Positions 25,926-34,739 of a stretch of 64,000 nt of DNA are shown one piece after another. The stretch lies in assembly GCA_024742495.1 (NCBI GenBank), contig JANSYJ010000011.1:1-64000 (forward strand), written 5' to 3'. Every line of letters starts with the position of its first letter. Position 1 is the first letter of the stretch. The notes beneath the pieces were generated by a model. That model saw only the letters and a program-made list of their open reading frames with translations. It made no database searches and was not told the origin of the DNA. Source of the DNA: Bacteroidota bacterium (GTDB lineage Bacteria > Bacteroidota > Bacteroidia > Flavobacteriales > Schleiferiaceae). Made by a program: the position numbers and the translations under genes.

Positions 25926-27146
25926 TTGAGCAAGATTAATTTATTGATATTAAATCAGTTCGCCAGCACCCCGAGTTACAGCTCTGGTGCCGGCGAACGT
26001 TTTTATTACCTCTGTCCATTTTTTAAAGAAGCGGGCATAAAGACTCGTGTGGTATCTGGAGGCTATAATCACCTTTTTGTTAAAAATCCAGCTACGCCCA
26101 AACTCTTTAATGATGAAAAAATTGACGGAGGCCTTTTTACCTGGGTAAAAATTAGAACATATAACAAGGCTAGCTTTCTCGGACGTTTCCTGTCATGGAT
26201 AGAGTTTTTCTTGAAGTTGTTCCTATTAAGGCATAAGGATCGTCCCGATGTAGTGCTCGTTTCTTCGATGTCTTTATTTCCAATTATTTATGCTTTTTGG
26301 CTTAGACTTCGCTTTAGAAGTAAGGTGGTTCTAGAAGTTCGGGATATATGGCCGCTTACGCCAATGGAACTAGGGGGTTACAGTGCGAAAAACCCTTTTA
26401 TATTTTTCATGGCCCTCATAGAGAAGTGGGCTTATAGTAGTGCTGATATTTTGGTTTCTGTTCTACCAGATTTTAGTAAGCATGTGAAAAATGTTTTAGG
26501 TAAATCGAAAGCTGCTCATTGGATACCTAATGCCATACCCGCGTCAATGGTGCCCAGCAAAGGTGAGGGTGATAATGTGAAAGAAGACAACGACAAGTTT
26601 GTGATCACTTATACCGGTGCCCTCGGAATTGCAAATGCTATGGAAGTTGCGGTTGATGCGGCGAATGAATTGAAAGAACACAAGGACATTGTTTTTAAAA
26701 TATTAGGGGATGGCCCAGATAAAGAGGATCTTATGGCAAGGGCCAGCTCCTATCACCTTAATAATATTGACTTTATGGGCAAAGTGCCGAAGGATGAGGT
26801 AGCCGATCATTTACGTCAGGCACAGGTGGCGATAATATCATGGCAGGACTCAAAGCTTTATGAATTTGGTGTTTCTGCTAACAAATACAATGATTATATG
26901 TTAGCGGGATTACCAATTATTTCTGCGTCGAACATTAGCTCCGATCCGGTGAGTAGAGCCAATTGCGGTATTCAGGTTAAAGCAGGTAGCGGAAAGGCCT
27001 TAGCTGAAGCAGTAATTAAGCTAAAAGAAATGAGTTCTGAGGAGCGGCTTGAGCTTGGTCAAAATGGCTATCAATATGTTCTTAGCCATCAAGTCTACTC
27101 TACCATTTCTCAATCGTATATTAAATTGTTAAAGGATTTAGAATGA
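25926..27146 (+). CDS. Glycosyltransferase family 4 (WbuB-like)
   Basis: 406 residues from a TTG one base after the amidotransferase stop. The N-terminus INLLILNQFASTPSYSSGAGERFYYL and the VVLEVRDIWPLTPMELGG motif are typical of WbuB-type transferases that add an N-acetylated deoxy sugar such as L-FucNAc. The donor domain has WIPNAIPASMV, YTGALGIANAMEV, KILGDGPDKEDLM and NKYNDYMLAGLPIIS. Such an enzyme would use a sugar derived from an inverting dehydratase like the one at 4223 (inference). Confidence 0.85.
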   Translation: MSKINLLILNQFASTPSYSSGAGERFYYLCPFFKEAGIKTRVVSGGYNHLFVKNPATPKLFNDEKIDGGLFTWVKIRTYNKASFLGRFLSWIEFFLKLFLLRHKDRPDVVLVSSMSLFPIIYAFWLRLRFRSKVVLEVRDIWPLTPMELGGYSAKNPFIFFMALIEKWAYSSADILVSVLPDFSKHVKNVLGKSKAAHWIPNAIPASMVPSKGEGDNVKEDNDKFVITYTGALGIANAMEVAVDAANELKEHKDIVFKILGDGPDKEDLMARASSYHLNNIDFMGKVPKDEVADHLRQAQVAIISWQDSKLYEFGVSANKYNDYMLAGLPIISASNISSDPVSRANCGIQVKAGSGKALAEAVIKLKEMSSEERLELGQNGYQYVLSHQVYSTISQSYIKLLKDLE

Positions 27147-28153
27147 TGGAGCTCGGAAGCTTTTTAATTCTTGTGGGAATTAACTTTTTATTGATAAATC
27201 TTTTTTTCCGTTTAGCTGTTCGATGGAAAATTGTTGATACCCCAAACGAACGCTCCTCTCATAAGAATATTACCATCCGCGGGGGAGGGATTGTAGTCCC
27301 TCTTGCTTGGCTCATTTATGCTGCTTGGAATAACTTTGCAGAGCCCTATATTACTTTGGCCATTGTGTTAATAGCCATTATTAGCTTTGTGGATGATTTC
27401 AAACCACAGAAGCCACTAACCAGAGTTTTGGTTCATGTGACTGCGCTTTTGTTAGTCTATTATCAATTTGCCTTAATCCCTGAATTGGATTGGTTCTTCT
27501 TTGTTCCAGTGCTAATAGTAAGTATTGGCTTGTTAAATGCAGTAAATTTCATGGACGGAATCAATGGCATTAGCCTACTCTATTTCTTTGTTTTTTTAGC
27601 CTCTTGTGCCTTTGTTTCAGAGCAGTGGTTTGGTAGCAGCGAAGAATGGTGGTCTTTGAAAAATCCATACATATTCCTTTTTTCAGCTTTAATGGTTTTC
27701 GGGTTTTATAACCTTCGTGCCAAGGCTAAAACTTTTGCAGGGGATGTAGGAAGTGTTTCTATCGGTTTCCTAATGATTGTGTTTTTAATTAATACTGGAT
27801 TATCGCAAAACTCATCAAACCTTCAAAGCCAGTTCAATTTCTCATTTAATTGGAATTATATCTTTTTCTTAGCCATTTACGGCATAGACTCTATTTTAAC
27901 CATTGCCCAACGATTATATCAAAGGGAAAATATATTTAAGGCCCACCGGTCACATTTATATCAACTCCTATGCAATGATCTAGCCTGGCCACACCTATTA
28001 GTTGCATTTATATACGCTGGTATTCAGTTAGCTTTTAATTTATATATCATATTTTGCCTTCCTCACTTGGGCTTGACCATCGGAATAACGGCCGTGTTGG
28101 CCTTGATTTATATCGTGATTAAAGTTCTTATTCTCAAAACAAAGAAGGCCTGA
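27143..28153 (+). CDS. Undecaprenyl-phosphate sugar-1-phosphate transferase (WecA/WbpL-like, MraY superfamily)
   Basis: 336 residues with about 10 membrane helices. Conserved cytosolic motifs are present: DTPNERSSHKNITIRGGGI near residue 34, ISFVDDFKPQKPLTR, NFMDGINGIS, TFAGDVGSVSIGF and KAHRSHLYQLL. These mark the polyprenyl-phosphate N-acetylhexosamine-1-phosphate transferases that start lipid-linked repeat-unit synthesis. It overlaps the preceding GT4 gene by four bases (ATGA), and in related loci a WbuB-like enzyme commonly follows WbpL/WecA, so the two may add sugars 1 and 2. Confidence 0.9.
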   Translation: MMELGSFLILVGINFLLINLFFRLAVRWKIVDTPNERSSHKNITIRGGGIVVPLAWLIYAAWNNFAEPYITLAIVLIAIISFVDDFKPQKPLTRVLVHVTALLLVYYQFALIPELDWFFFVPVLIVSIGLLNAVNFMDGINGISLLYFFVFLASCAFVSEQWFGSSEEWWSLKNPYIFLFSALMVFGFYNLRAKAKTFAGDVGSVSIGFLMIVFLINTGLSQNSSNLQSQFNFSFNWNYIFFLAIYGIDSILTIAQRLYQRENIFKAHRSHLYQLLCNDLAWPHLLVAFIYAGIQLAFNLYIIFCLPHLGLTIGITAVLALIYIVIKVLILKTKKA

Positions 28154-28390
28154 TTCAGGAGTGAGAGAATCGTTAACAGGATCAAAAAATATATCAGTAT
28201 TAATGACAAAGCCATCGCAATCGGATCAAATCAAATGACCGCGTAAATCTCTGTTATTTCTAGGTACTATTTGCTTTCTTTGCACCGAGCAAGTCAATTG
28301 GTTTTTAGGTCATGAATAAAGTACTTAAGAACTGTGCGTAGTCTCAACTTTACTTTGCTATACTTAGATGCATAGCTTTATTTAATTTTT

Positions 28391-29254
28391 ATGACCAAAT
28401 TGAATATTCGTTTCTTTTCAAAGCCTAAACTTCAGGGAATACGTCTTAAAAGAAATTTTGGATCCAAGTTCACCAGTTTTAGCCTTTTGGCTATGTTTTT
28501 TTTACTTCAATCCTGTGTGCCGACCAAAAGGTTAGAATACCTACAGCATGGGGAATCTGGAAATAGGGAGTTTGACTTAAAAAGAAGCGATTACAAGGTT
28601 CAAAGGAATGACATCCTAAATATTTCTATTCGCACTTTCGATCCTGAAACAGCGAATTATTTCAACTTAACCAATGTTAACCAGAATAATATGTTTCAAG
28701 GAGGTGATATATTGTTCTACCTTCAAGGTTATACAGTTGATTATACTGGAAACATCCAACTTCCAATTTTAGGGGATGTATACGTGGAGAACTTGGATAT
28801 CAATGAAATCCAAGAGTTAATTGAAAAGGAGCTAACTGCTTTTTTTACTGATGAGGCAACTTTTGTAACCGTGCAATTAGCGGGTATACGTTTTTCTATA
28901 GTTGGAGAGGTAAACATGCCCGGGAAGTACGTCTTGTATCAAAACCAAGTTAATATTTTTGAGGCACTTGCTTCCGCCGGAGATATTTCCATGGTGGGTG
29001 ATCGCAAGGAAGTAATGGTAATTCGTCAAGATTCAAATGGTGTACATACCTATGAGCTTGATCTTACAGATGCAGAAGTCTTGGCCGAGGAAAATTTCTT
29101 CATCCAGCCCAATGACATAATAAATGTTAAGCCATTACCCCAGAAATCTTTGGGTATAGGAACGACGGGTTTTCAAACTTTCACACAAATTTTCTCGGTG
29201 GCCGTGTCCGCAATCACCTTGGTTATCGCTATTAATAGTCTCAGTAACTCTTAA
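28391..29254 (+). CDS. Polysaccharide export lipoprotein, Wza-like
   Basis: 287 residues. The N-terminus ends in a lipobox, FFLLQSC, with the cysteine near residue 42, after a basic stretch longer than usual, so an outer-membrane lipoprotein is expected. A poly_export domain follows (YKVQRNDILNISIRTFDPE, TGNIQLPILGDVYVENL), then an SLBB repeat (FSIVGEVNMPGKYVLYQ). The C-terminal 30 residues are hydrophobic and may form the membrane helix seen in Wza. A 237-bp gap separates it from the WecA-like gene; I saw no convincing promoter there. It should pair with the Wzc-like kinase six bases downstream. Confidence 0.9.
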   Translation: MTKLNIRFFSKPKLQGIRLKRNFGSKFTSFSLLAMFFLLQSCVPTKRLEYLQHGESGNREFDLKRSDYKVQRNDILNISIRTFDPETANYFNLTNVNQNNMFQGGDILFYLQGYTVDYTGNIQLPILGDVYVENLDINEIQELIEKELTAFFTDEATFVTVQLAGIRFSIVGEVNMPGKYVLYQNQVNIFEALASAGDISMVGDRKEVMVIRQDSNGVHTYELDLTDAEVLAEENFFIQPNDIINVKPLPQKSLGIGTTGFQTFTQIFSVAVSAITLVIAINSLSNS

Positions 29255-29260
29255 CTAATC

Positions 29261-31696
29261 ATGCAGGGTCAGAATAGTTCATTTCAAGATAATTCCTCTA
29301 ATCAGGGAAGTGTTAGCCATGCAAAGGTTTCAGAAGATACTTTGGATGTAAAGCGATTGTTTTTTAGGGTTTTTGCTACCTGGCCGATTATATTGAGTTC
29401 AGTAGTTGTAGGCCTAATCATTGCATATTTTATTAATCGATATGCTACACCAGTATATGAGGTAAAGGCAACCGTTATGATCGACTCTGAAACCTCAGGA
29501 GGAATGGAGTCGCTTATGTCCGCCGTTGGCTATTACAATCCTAGGCTTGATTTTGAGAATGAGGTAGTCATTCTTAAAAGTAGAAGCTTGGCAGAGAAAA
29601 CGCTCAAAGCACTACCCTTCGAATTGAGTTACTTCGGCGAGGGCCGCATTAAAACAGCCGAATTATATCCCAATCCAGGATGGGTTCTGGAATACGACAC
29701 TTTACACGAGCAAACCAATGGTAGTTATTCAGTTCTTTACCAGAACGGAAAATTTTTGGTTGATCCACCGTTTAGCTTAGACGGTAGTGATGAAAATAAA
29801 CTAAGCCTAAAACCTGGTGAGTGGTTTACGAATGCTGATGGTCGCTTTAGATTTACTTTAGTGGCTTCTGAAGATGAAATCGAAGAAGAACGCATTGAAG
29901 TAAAATGGCGATCAAAGGAGAGTTTGTTAAGAAAGTATCACAAATCCCTATCCGTATCTCCCACTTCCGAAGGTTCAGCGGCTATTGATATAACTATGGT
30001 GGGTGCTTCCGGTAGGAAGGTGCAGGACTATATAAATACATTAATAGCGCAGTACCAAAAATTCAACCTTAACAATAAAAATCAAGCAACTAAGAATGCC
30101 CTCAAATTTATTGGTAATGAGCTGATAAGTTTGCAGGACACCCTCAATAAGGTCGAGGGGATCTTAAAGCAATTCCAGTCCGAGAACCAAGCGATTAACC
30201 TAAGTGAAAAGGGCGCTCAACTATTCGAAAACATTTTTACACTGGATCAGAGGATTTCTCAATTGAAAACCCAAAAACGTTTCTTAGAATACATTTCTGA
30301 AAAGAATAGGGAACGAGATATTACAGAACCCATTCTAAACCCCATGGGAATTGAAGGTTTTGAAGAGGGGCTTTCAACTGGTATTGAGCAATTAAATTTT
30401 CTCATTGGAGAGCGAAATAAACTTCGTTTTGGACAATTAGAGAATAATCCGCGCCTAAAATTGGTCGACAGCCAAATTCTGCAAGTACGAGAAGGTTTGG
30501 AGGATAACATCGCATCCGTTGATCAGCAAATATCATTTCAGATTAAAAAACTGGAAGGAGAGCGAAACTTAATGGAATTAGCGGTGAGTGAACTGCCTAA
30601 AACTGAAATTGAATTGATTAAAATACGCCGCTTATATGATATTAATGAGGGCCTCTATTTGTTCTTGATGCAAAAAAAGGCAGAAACAGCCATTGTACTA
30701 GCTGGAAATACCCCGGATTCAAAGATCGTTGATCCAGCTATAATTAATGATGTGCCTATTTCACCAACACCCGTTCGCACTTATGCATTAGCAGTGATTT
30801 TGGCATTTATTTTACCAATTGGATTTATTCTAATTACTGATTTCTTAGATAATAAAATCAGGACAAAGGAAGATGTTGAATCAATAACCTCAATGCCCAT
30901 TGTTGCAATGATTGGTCATAGTGAGCGCAGTACCAATCTCGTTGTTGCGGAGTATCCAAAGTCAAGTATAGCCGAATCGTTTAGGGCCCTTCGCTCTAAT
31001 ACTTCATTCTTGTCGCAAGGACAGCCTATTCAAACCATGCTTTTTACGTCCTCTATTGGTGGAGAAGGAAAAACCTTTATTTCCATTAATATGGCTTCTA
31101 TTTTAGCTACTGCGGGTAAAAAGACCATTTTGGTAGGACTTGATTTAAGGAAACCCAAAATTTACAATGATTTCAATTTGAGTAATCAGATTGGAGTGAG
31201 CTCCGTCTTATCAGGGGCGATGGCGCCTAAAGATGCTATCCAAAAGGCAGAAGCGGTAGAAAACCTCTACATCATGCCTGCAGGACCAATACCTCCAAAT
31301 CCCTCGGAAATGATTCTTAGTGACGCTTTTGATGCCATGCACGAAGAACTGAAAAAGGAGTTTGATTACATCGTTTTCGATACGCCTCCAGTTGGCTTAG
31401 TGGCGGATACCTTCGAGCTAATCAAAAAAGTGGATTACAGCTTTTATGTTATTCGTCAAGGATATACAGACAAGCAGCTTCTAAGTTTTATTAATGACCG
31501 TTATGAGAACAAGTCAATTGGGAATATAGCCATCGCTATAAACGACTTTACTGTTGCTAAGTCTTATGGCTACGGTTACGGTTATGGCTACGGCTATGGT
31601 TATGGCTACGGTTATGGCTATGGTTATGGCTACGGCTACGGTTATGGCTCGGCTTACTACGGTGAAGAAGAGTCAGGGCGCTCTAAAAAGGCCTAA
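29261..31696 (+). CDS. Polysaccharide co-polymerase / tyrosine autokinase, Wzc-like
   Basis: 811 residues. A Wzz-type N-terminal domain with a membrane helix (about 40-60) is followed by a long coiled-coil periplasmic part and a second helix near 505-525 (ALAVILAFILPIGFILIT). The cytosolic BY-kinase domain has a Walker A motif SSIGGEGKTFIS (Lys604), a Walker A' LVGLDLRKPK and Walker B YIVFDTPPVGL. The C-terminus carries a tyrosine cluster made of 14 tandem Tyr-Gly units ending SAYYGEEESGRSKKA. In Wzc, cyclic phosphorylation of such a cluster controls polymer length and export. Confidence 0.92.
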   Translation: MQGQNSSFQDNSSNQGSVSHAKVSEDTLDVKRLFFRVFATWPIILSSVVVGLIIAYFINRYATPVYEVKATVMIDSETSGGMESLMSAVGYYNPRLDFENEVVILKSRSLAEKTLKALPFELSYFGEGRIKTAELYPNPGWVLEYDTLHEQTNGSYSVLYQNGKFLVDPPFSLDGSDENKLSLKPGEWFTNADGRFRFTLVASEDEIEEERIEVKWRSKESLLRKYHKSLSVSPTSEGSAAIDITMVGASGRKVQDYINTLIAQYQKFNLNNKNQATKNALKFIGNELISLQDTLNKVEGILKQFQSENQAINLSEKGAQLFENIFTLDQRISQLKTQKRFLEYISEKNRERDITEPILNPMGIEGFEEGLSTGIEQLNFLIGERNKLRFGQLENNPRLKLVDSQILQVREGLEDNIASVDQQISFQIKKLEGERNLMELAVSELPKTEIELIKIRRLYDINEGLYLFLMQKKAETAIVLAGNTPDSKIVDPAIINDVPISPTPVRTYALAVILAFILPIGFILITDFLDNKIRTKEDVESITSMPIVAMIGHSERSTNLVVAEYPKSSIAESFRALRSNTSFLSQGQPIQTMLFTSSIGGEGKTFISINMASILATAGKKTILVGLDLRKPKIYNDFNLSNQIGVSSVLSGAMAPKDAIQKAEAVENLYIMPAGPIPPNPSEMILSDAFDAMHEELKKEFDYIVFDTPPVGLVADTFELIKKVDYSFYVIRQGYTDKQLLSFINDRYENKSIGNIAIAINDFTVAKSYGYGYGYGYGYGYGYGYGYGYGYGYGYGSAYYGEEESGRSKKA
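31565..31648 (+). repeat. In-frame hexanucleotide tandem repeat, 14 x TAyGGy (Tyr-Gly)14
   Basis: Fourteen consecutive TA(C/T)GG(C/T) units encode 14 Tyr-Gly pairs at the end of the Wzc-like kinase. The unit length is a multiple of three, so gain or loss of a unit would change the number of tyrosines without shifting the frame. The wobble bases vary, so the array is protein-selected as well as DNA-repetitive. Confidence 0.95.
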
Positions 31697-31850
31697 GCCA
31701 GAATCTAAAAGCCCATTCTAGAAGAATAGCCTCCCATCTTTTTAGGGAATTGCTTCTTTTTAGCACTTATGTGCATATTATTTTGTGCTGCTAAGTAGAA
31801 GTAGTGAAAGCTATATCTTAAATTTGAGAAGAAATCCAGAAAATTCTTCA

Positions 31851-32753
31851 ATGCGATATACATTAACCCACTTAAAAGAACTAGAAGCCGAGGCCATCTT
31901 CGTTATTCGCGAGGTCTTTGCACAGTTCGAAAATCCAGCCATTTTATTTAGTGGTGGAAAAGACTCAATTGTATTAACCCACTTAGCGAAGAAAGCGTTT
32001 TGGCCTTCTCGAATTCCTTTCCCACTGGTGCATATTGATACCGGTCATAACTTCCCTGAAACTATGAAATTCAGAGATGATTTGGTTAAGGAACTAGGAG
32101 TGGAGCTAATTGTCGGTTCGGTTCAAAAATCGATCGATGATGGAGCAGTACGAGAGGAAACCGGTAAAAACGCTAGTCGCAATGCCCTCCAGACCGTTAC
32201 ATTATTAGACACCATAGAAGGTAATAATATCGATGCCGCTATGGGAGGCGCACGCCGTGATGAGGAGAAGGCCCGTGCTAAGGAACGGTTCTTTTCGCAT
32301 CGTGATGACTTCGGTCAATGGGATCCCAAGAACCAACGCCCAGAACTTTGGAATCTCTTTAACGGTCGTAAAAACATGGGTGAGCACTTTAGGGTTTTCC
32401 CTATTTCCAACTGGACAGAAATGGATGTTTGGCAGTATATCTTACATGAGAATATTGCGATACCAAGCCTCTACATTGCTCATGAGCGAGATGTCGTTCG
32501 TAGAAACAATACCTGGTTGCCAGTTTCCGAGTTTATTACGGTAGAAGAGAATGAAAAGGTGGAGCGTAAAATGATTCGCTTCCGCACCCTTGGAGATATC
32601 ACTATCACTGGTGGTGATGAGTCAGAGGCAGATACCCTAGAGAAAATTGTTCAAGAAGTAGCGGCAGCACGACAAACCGAACGTGGGAATCGCTCTGATG
32701 ACAAAAGAGGAGAGACCGCCATGGAAGACCGCAAGAAACAGGGGTATTTCTAA
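31851..32753 (+). CDS. cysD: Sulfate adenylyltransferase subunit 2
   Basis: 300 residues from the ATG at 31851 (RYTLTHLKELEAEAIFVIRE); an upstream in-frame start would add 22 unconserved residues. It has the PP-loop FSGGKDSIVLTHLA, HIDTGHNFPE, MGGARRDEEKARAKER and the C-terminal KKQGYF ending that is almost invariant in CysD. With CysN it makes adenosine 5'-phosphosulfate from ATP and sulfate. Its place directly behind an exopolysaccharide locus suggests sulfation of the glycan rather than cysteine synthesis, though neither is shown. Confidence 0.95.
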   Translation: MRYTLTHLKELEAEAIFVIREVFAQFENPAILFSGGKDSIVLTHLAKKAFWPSRIPFPLVHIDTGHNFPETMKFRDDLVKELGVELIVGSVQKSIDDGAVREETGKNASRNALQTVTLLDTIEGNNIDAAMGGARRDEEKARAKERFFSHRDDFGQWDPKNQRPELWNLFNGRKNMGEHFRVFPISNWTEMDVWQYILHENIAIPSLYIAHERDVVRRNNTWLPVSEFITVEENEKVERKMIRFRTLGDITITGGDESEADTLEKIVQEVAAARQTERGNRSDDKRGETAMEDRKKQGYF

Positions 32754-32773
32754 ACCAAACAAAGAGTATTGAA

Positions 32774-34039
32774 ATGAGCGATAATTATTTAGATATGCAA
32801 TTACTCCGTTTTACCACCGCTGGAAGTGTGGACGACGGAAAAAGTACTTTGATAGGCCGACTGCTTTTTGATTCAAAATCAATTTTTGAAGATCAATTAG
32901 AATCGGTGGAAGCCAGCAGTAAGAAAAGGGGAGTTGATCATGTTGACTTAGCCTTACTTACCGATGGTTTAAAGGATGAGCGTGAGCAAGGAATTACCAT
33001 TGACGTAGCTTACCGCTACTTCGCTACCCCCAAGCGCAAATTTATTATAGCCGATACCCCAGGGCATATTCAGTATACCCGTAATATGGTAACTGGTGCT
33101 TCCACCGCTAACTTGGCGCTACTTTTAGTGGATGCCCGCCATGGGGTGGTTGAGCAAACTTGCCGCCACTCCTTTATTGCCAGTTTATTACAAATACCTC
33201 ATTTGGTTATTTGTATTAATAAAATGGATTTGGTTGATTACAGCGAAGAACGCTTTAATGAAATCGTGACGCAATACAAAGAGTTTGCCTCCAAGCTAAA
33301 AGTCAATGATATTCGTTTTGTGCCAATTTCAGCCCTTCATGGGGATAATGTGGTTAATCGGAGCACGAATACCGAATGGTACAATGGAGAAACATTACTT
33401 CATACTTTAGAAACCATTCATATTGATAGTGATCAGGATCACGTGAATGCTAGATTTCCAGTGCAAACAGTAATCCGACCCAAAAGTGATGAGCATCACG
33501 ACTTTAGAGGATATGCTGGCCGTGTGGCTGGAGGGATTTTTAAGCCGGGTGACCAAATAACAGTTTTACCAAGTGGCTTCGGATCTAAGATTAAATCTAT
33601 CGAAACACTGGATGGACCAATCAAAGAGGCCTTTGCGCCAATGTCGGTTACCATTACCTTGGAGGATGATATTGATATCAGCAGAGGAGATATGATTGTA
33701 CGCCCAAATAATCAGCCTCGAGCGGAACAAGATTTAGATGTAATGCTATGCTGGTTAAACAATAAACCAGCACAACCAAGGGCCAAGTATACCCTAAGGC
33801 ATACTACTAACGATGCACGATGCATGATTAAAGAAGTTCTTTACAAGGTCGACATTAATACACTTCATAGAATCGTAGAAGACAAGGAGATTACGATGAA
33901 TGACATTGTAAGGGTGAAATTGCGTTCAACAAAACCCTTATTTGTTGATGAGTACAATGACAATAGAAATACAGGATCTATAATATTGGTAGATGAAGCT
34001 ACAAATGAAACTGTGGCTGCCGGTATGATTAGAAGCTAA
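32774..34039 (+). CDS. cysN: Sulfate adenylyltransferase subunit 1 (GTPase)
   Basis: 421 residues, an EF-Tu-like GTPase that drives CysD. Motifs are GSVDDGKSTLIGRLL (G1), a DAYRYF-like switch (VAYRYFATPKRKFIIADTPGH, G3) and ICINKMDLVD (G4). Length fits CysN without the fused APS kinase found in some NodQ proteins; a separate kinase gene is on the opposite strand just downstream. It starts 20 bases after cysD, and transcription of the pair ends at a strong hairpin. Confidence 0.95.
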   Translation: MSDNYLDMQLLRFTTAGSVDDGKSTLIGRLLFDSKSIFEDQLESVEASSKKRGVDHVDLALLTDGLKDEREQGITIDVAYRYFATPKRKFIIADTPGHIQYTRNMVTGASTANLALLLVDARHGVVEQTCRHSFIASLLQIPHLVICINKMDLVDYSEERFNEIVTQYKEFASKLKVNDIRFVPISALHGDNVVNRSTNTEWYNGETLLHTLETIHIDSDQDHVNARFPVQTVIRPKSDEHHDFRGYAGRVAGGIFKPGDQITVLPSGFGSKIKSIETLDGPIKEAFAPMSVTITLEDDIDISRGDMIVRPNNQPRAEQDLDVMLCWLNNKPAQPRAKYTLRHTTNDARCMIKEVLYKVDINTLHRIVEDKEITMNDIVRVKLRSTKPLFVDEYNDNRNTGSIILVDEATNETVAAGMIRS

Positions 34040-34057
34040 TCAACTTATCTAATATAG

Positions 34058-34099
34058 AAAGAGCGCCTTCTTAACTCAGTTAAAAAGGCGCTCTTTTTT
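34058..34099. terminator. Rho-independent terminator between cysN and cysC (likely bidirectional)
   Basis: A perfect 12-bp stem (AAAGAGCGCCTT pairing with AAGGCGCTCTTT) encloses a 15-base loop and is followed by TTT on the plus strand and preceded by an A-rich stretch, so it can stop transcription from both converging genes. Confidence 0.9.
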
Positions 34100-34136
34100 G
34101 TGTACCGTATTTAGGTCCAAAATCTGGTTGCTTTAT

Positions 34137-34730
34137 TCAAAGTTCTTGCTCCAAATAAACCATCAATTTATTTACGCCTTCCTCTACACTCATTTGATGG
34201 GTAGGGATTTTTATATGAGGGCTTTCCGGTTCTTCAAAAGGGGAGCTTATACCCGTAAAGTTTGATATTTCGCCTCTTCGCGCTTTGGCGTATAAACCCT
34301 TAACATCTCTTTTCTCGCATTCCTCAAGCGGGCAATTAACAAAGACTTCGATGTAATTAGATTCTCCAATTAGTTCCTTTACGCGCCTTCGTTCTTCCTC
34401 AAAAGGGGTAATAAAAGCGGTTAAGACAATCAGACCAGCATCAACCATTAGTTTTGCCACTTCACTAATTCGACGAATGTTCTCTTTGCGAGCTTCATCC
34501 GAAAAGTCCAGATCCGCGTTAAGCCCAGCACGAATATTATCCCCATCTAGGATATAGGTTCTCTTGCCTTGTTCATGAAGCTTCCTTTCCAACTCAGAAG
34601 CAAGAGTAGATTTTCCTGATCCACTTAATCCAACGAACCAAATTGTTTTTCCTTGATGCCCATTTAGGCGTGCTCTATCCTGAGCATCTACCTGATGGTT
34701 ATGAGGTATGATATGTAGCTTTTCTTTCAT
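34137..34730 (-). CDS. cysC: Adenylylsulfate kinase
   Basis: 197 residues, P-loop kinase with FVGLSGSGKSTLASELE (Walker A), the DGDNIRAGLN nucleoside site, and KGLYAKARRGEISNFTGI, all as in APS kinases that make PAPS. The neighbours cysD and cysN on the other strand and the SLC13-type permease upstream support a sulfate-activation role. The CDP-amidate 3'-kinase of the Campylobacter phosphoramidate pathway (Cj1415) is a member of this same family, and no other such kinase is in the window, so a second role in the phosphoramidate route cannot be excluded. Confidence 0.88.
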   Translation of the reverse strand: MKEKLHIIPHNHQVDAQDRARLNGHQGKTIWFVGLSGSGKSTLASELERKLHEQGKRTYILDGDNIRAGLNADLDFSDEARKENIRRISEVAKLMVDAGLIVLTAFITPFEEERRRVKELIGESNYIEVFVNCPLEECEKRDVKGLYAKARRGEISNFTGISSPFEEPESPHIKIPTHQMSVEEGVNKLMVYLEQEL

Positions 34731-34739
34731 GGGGTGTAA

